Position numbers and translations under genes: made by a program. A DNA stretch of 6,494 bases from Butyrivibrio sp. (GTDB lineage: Bacteria > Bacillota_A > Clostridia > Lachnospirales > Lachnospiraceae). The stretch lies in contig JAGOGF010000135.1 in assembly GCA_017996845.1 (NCBI GenBank), positions 1 to 6,494 of the forward strand. The letters run 5' to 3'. Positions 4,692 through 6,494 of this stretch are shown one piece after another (within the stretch, counting starts at the first letter, position 1; each line of letters opens with the position of its first letter). The notes beneath the pieces are model-generated. The model was not told the origin of the DNA and did no database searches. It saw nothing but the letters and a program-made list of their open reading frames with translations.

Positions 4692-5174
4692 TCAGATATC
4701 TGCATCACACTCCATATATCTTCTGAATGTGGAAAATCCGGCACTTTCATAAAAAGCAAGTGCCCCTTCGTTAAACTCCCACATATCCAGTTCCAGTTTG
4801 GGAAAGCCTCTTCGTGCAGCATCTTCTCTTGCAAATTTGATGATTGCACTGGCAACACCCATCCTTCTGTATTTTTCATCCACACCGAACTCTTCAATAT
4901 GATAGATTTTTCTGGCTTTGTTATATGCTGAAAGCGGCTTTATGATATATTGCACCTGCGCAAATCCCATGATTTCCGTTCCATGCACTGCCACAATCAG
5001 TCCACTGCCTTCCTCTTCAAACCGTCTGTAAACAAGATCCCATATGCTGTCCCATCCATCCGCCCGGAAAATATCCGGTCTTCCCGCTTTATGTATATCA
5101 TTTACCTGTTTTCGTATCCTGTTAACCGCATCCAACTCTTCTTTTTCCGCATACCGGATAATCAGATCTTTCAT
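4692..5174 (-). CDS. GNAT-family N-acetyltransferase
   Basis: At 160 residues it has the normal size of a single-domain GNAT enzyme, which moves an acetyl group from acetyl-CoA to an amine. Motif A, the acetyl-CoA pyrophosphate loop, is FGVDEKYRRMGVASAII (96-112), with R103-x-x-G106-x-A108 fitting the Q/R-x-x-G-x-G/A rule. Motif B is LELDMWEFNEGALAFYESAGF (127-147), with Y142 at the usual position of the catalytic or stabilising tyrosine. The N-terminal part (4-60) is the variable acceptor-binding region, with IRYAEKEELDAVNRI as the first strand and helix. The ATG at 5172-5174 has GGAGG 8 nt upstream (5183-5187), within the 21 bp that separate it from the LuxR-type gene, so both are likely in one operon. 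It faces the ferredoxin gene tail to tail across 29 bp. The acceptor substrate cannot be predicted. Confidence 0.92.
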   Translation of the reverse strand: MKDLIIRYAEKEELDAVNRIRKQVNDIHKAGRPDIFRADGWDSIWDLVYRRFEEEGSGLIVAVHGTEIMGFAQVQYIIKPLSAYNKARKIYHIEEFGVDEKYRRMGVASAIIKFAREDAARRGFPKLELDMWEFNEGALAFYESAGFSTFRRYMECDADI

Positions 5175-5195
5175 CTCTTTGTCCTCCCATATTCT

Positions 5196-6494
5196 TTATT
5201 CCATACTTTTATACTTGTTGATTGCTGCAACCCTGTTATTTACACCCAGTTTCCCATATATGTTAATCAGATGCGTTTTAACCGTTGCAACCGAAATACA
5301 TAAATGATCCGCAACCATTTTATTGGTGCTGCCGTTTCCGATTTCTTCCAGAACCTCCTGTTCGCGCTCTGTCAGCTGATCTTCTGCATTTTTCTCCGCT
5401 TCCGCAGGCTTTTGTCCGCCTGCAATTGCCCACTGTATAAAGGTAATATCTTTTTCAGAGAGTTTCGTTCTCAGTTCTGTACTATATTTTTCAAACACTT
5501 TTATCATGGTTTCTTTCTCAAACCAGAACGGAACCGCAATTTCACGATTACCGGCATCCGCAGCTTCCGCCATCAGATTCAGCAGCTTTGCCGGATCCCT
5601 GTTCTGTTCCAGCAATATACGAACCTTTAACAAACAGCATTCGACAATTTTAACCTTGTTATGCACTTTTCTGGCCCGCATCAGCAGATCATCGACCAGC
5701 CGCATTCCTTCTTCGATATTTCCCAGTTCATATACAATACCTGCATACAAAAGTTCCGTATCCATATTCTTCATCAGTCTGTCTGCATGTTTATAATTTT
5801 CCAGAAAGAGTTCTGCCATTTCCCTGTTTTTCCCGCGATACACAGGATAGCGTACCAGTCTCGCCAGATAAAAAACACTCTGATAGCAGTCCGGCTGCGC
5901 CAGATTCATAATAATCTTTTCTGTTTCAGAGAAATTGCCGGTAACATAAAACCATTCCGCAAGCGTGTACAGATAAGCACTTGTAATGGTAACATACCCC
6001 TCTCCCATCGCTTCTTTTGCCAGATCCAGTTCCTGTTTTGCTTCCTTCAGACGCATCTGCCTGATATGCAGCCCTGAAATACCGATATAGTAAGAGGTTC
6101 GCATAGAAGGTACTTCTGCCATGCACCTCTTCATTTTATGATAAAGGTAACGTGCCTGTTTAAAATCACCATATTCTTCCAATATCTGCGTTTTTTCAGC
6201 TAGGACAAACGTTTCGATATAAATGTTCCCCGTATCCTGATATATTTTCTCCGCCTGATCCAGATATTGCATGGCATCGTCTACCCGGTCTGCAACAAAC
6301 AGAAAATAAGCTTCCTTAACCAGAACATATGCCTTTGTTACCTGATTCAAAGGCAGTTCTTCAATCTGCTCCATGGACAGAATTGCAATATCATGAAATT
6401 CCCAGTTCACATCAAAAAAGAGATTGGCATGCAGAAATGCTTTTGCAGTCATATCTTCCCTGAAATGTTCCATCAGGTACGGATACAGCTTTTC
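5196..6494 (-). CDS. LuxR-family regulator of the MalT-like (LAL) class, C-terminal part
   Basis: The frame stays open to the right edge, with seven codons (EKLYPYL) before the first internal Met at 6473, so that Met is not the true start. The visible 432 residues are the C-terminal part of a larger protein. The last 62 residues (about 371-432) are a GerE/LuxR helix-turn-helix: LTEREQEVLEEIGNGSTNKM, then the turn HLCISVATVKTHL as recognition region, then INIYGKLGVNNR. The preceding 370 residues are helical and repeat-like (for example YVLVKEAYFLFVADRVDDAM, then YLDQAEKIYQDTGN), consistent with TPR-type repeats. No response-regulator receiver domain is visible. This is the layout of large ATP-dependent LuxR activators, whose NTPase domain would lie beyond the edge and cannot be confirmed. 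It is followed after 21 bp by a GNAT gene, probably co-transcribed. Confidence 0.88.
   Translation of the reverse strand, partial: EKLYPYLMEHFREDMTAKAFLHANLFFDVNWEFHDIAILSMEQIEELPLNQVTKAYVLVKEAYFLFVADRVDDAMQYLDQAEKIYQDTGNIYIETFVLAEKTQILEEYGDFKQARYLYHKMKRCMAEVPSMRTSYYIGISGLHIRQMRLKEAKQELDLAKEAMGEGYVTITSAYLYTLAEWFYVTGNFSETEKIIMNLAQPDCYQSVFYLARLVRYPVYRGKNREMAELFLENYKHADRLMKNMDTELLYAGIVYELGNIEEGMRLVDDLLMRARKVHNKVKIVECCLLKVRILLEQNRDPAKLLNLMAEAADAGNREIAVPFWFEKETMIKVFEKYSTELRTKLSEKDITFIQWAIAGGQKPAEAEKNAEDQLTEREQEVLEEIGNGSTNKMVADHLCISVATVKTHLINIYGKLGVNNRVAAINKYKSME

Noticed and set aside
5661..6077. Plus-strand open frame opposite the LuxR-type gene
   Set aside because: It lies antisense to the clear repeat region of the regulator, with no ribosome site and no recognisable domain.

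Overview
The window looks like chromosomal DNA of a Gram-positive anaerobe of the class Clostridia, most likely a gut Lachnospiraceae-type organism. This is inferred from the moderate G+C content, the strong AGGAGG/GGAGG ribosome binding sites, and the gene families: a short ECF sigma factor with a many-pass zinc-finger anti-sigma protein, a GCKSGTCPIT-type small membrane protein, and a stand-alone ferredoxin-like protein with a CPQNHPCP motif. No rRNA, tRNA, CRISPR array, insertion sequence or phage gene is visible. Most genes read leftward (minus strand); only a two-gene set in the middle reads rightward.

Layout. (1) 1-300, minus: the N-terminal 100 residues of a radical SAM protein, cut by the left edge. 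Its promoter has consensus -35 and -10 hexamers whose whole 16-bp spacer is occupied by an inverted repeat; a second copy lies just past the predicted transcription start. (2) 435-2183, minus: a complete IlvD/Edd-family dehydratase that resembles the sugar-acid (YjhG/YagF-like) branch more than classical IlvD. (3) 2184-2485: a non-coding stretch with a clear leftward terminator for the next operon. (4) 2486-3974, minus: an ECF sigma factor and its membrane anti-sigma factor, overlapping by 8 bp. (5) 3975-4225: a regulatory region between divergent genes, with several promoter-like elements and a 51-bp dyad with 21-bp perfect arms. (6) 4226-4662, plus: a 54-residue DUF6132-like membrane protein and a 63-residue 4Fe-4S protein. 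(7) 4692-6494, minus: a LuxR-type HTH regulator of the large MalT-like (LAL) class, cut by the right edge, followed 21 bp later by a GNAT acetyltransferase.

How the parts may work together. The sigma/anti-sigma pair is a self-contained envelope or stress signalling module. One candidate promoter in front of it has the TGTAAC-N16-CGTC shape of an ECF-dependent promoter, which would allow autoregulation. The rightward pair is probably a redox-linked unit: its promoter has an extended -10 but no good -35, and the centre of the big dyad, with TGTGA/TTACA half-sites, lies about 42 bp upstream of the predicted start. That is where a class II Crp/Fnr-family activator would sit. The LuxR regulator and the acetyltransferase appear to be co-transcribed. 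The dehydratase appears to be transcribed alone.

The most interesting material is regulatory: the operator pair at 343-392 and the divergent control region at 4023-4178. I see no clearly new multi-gene system in this window.
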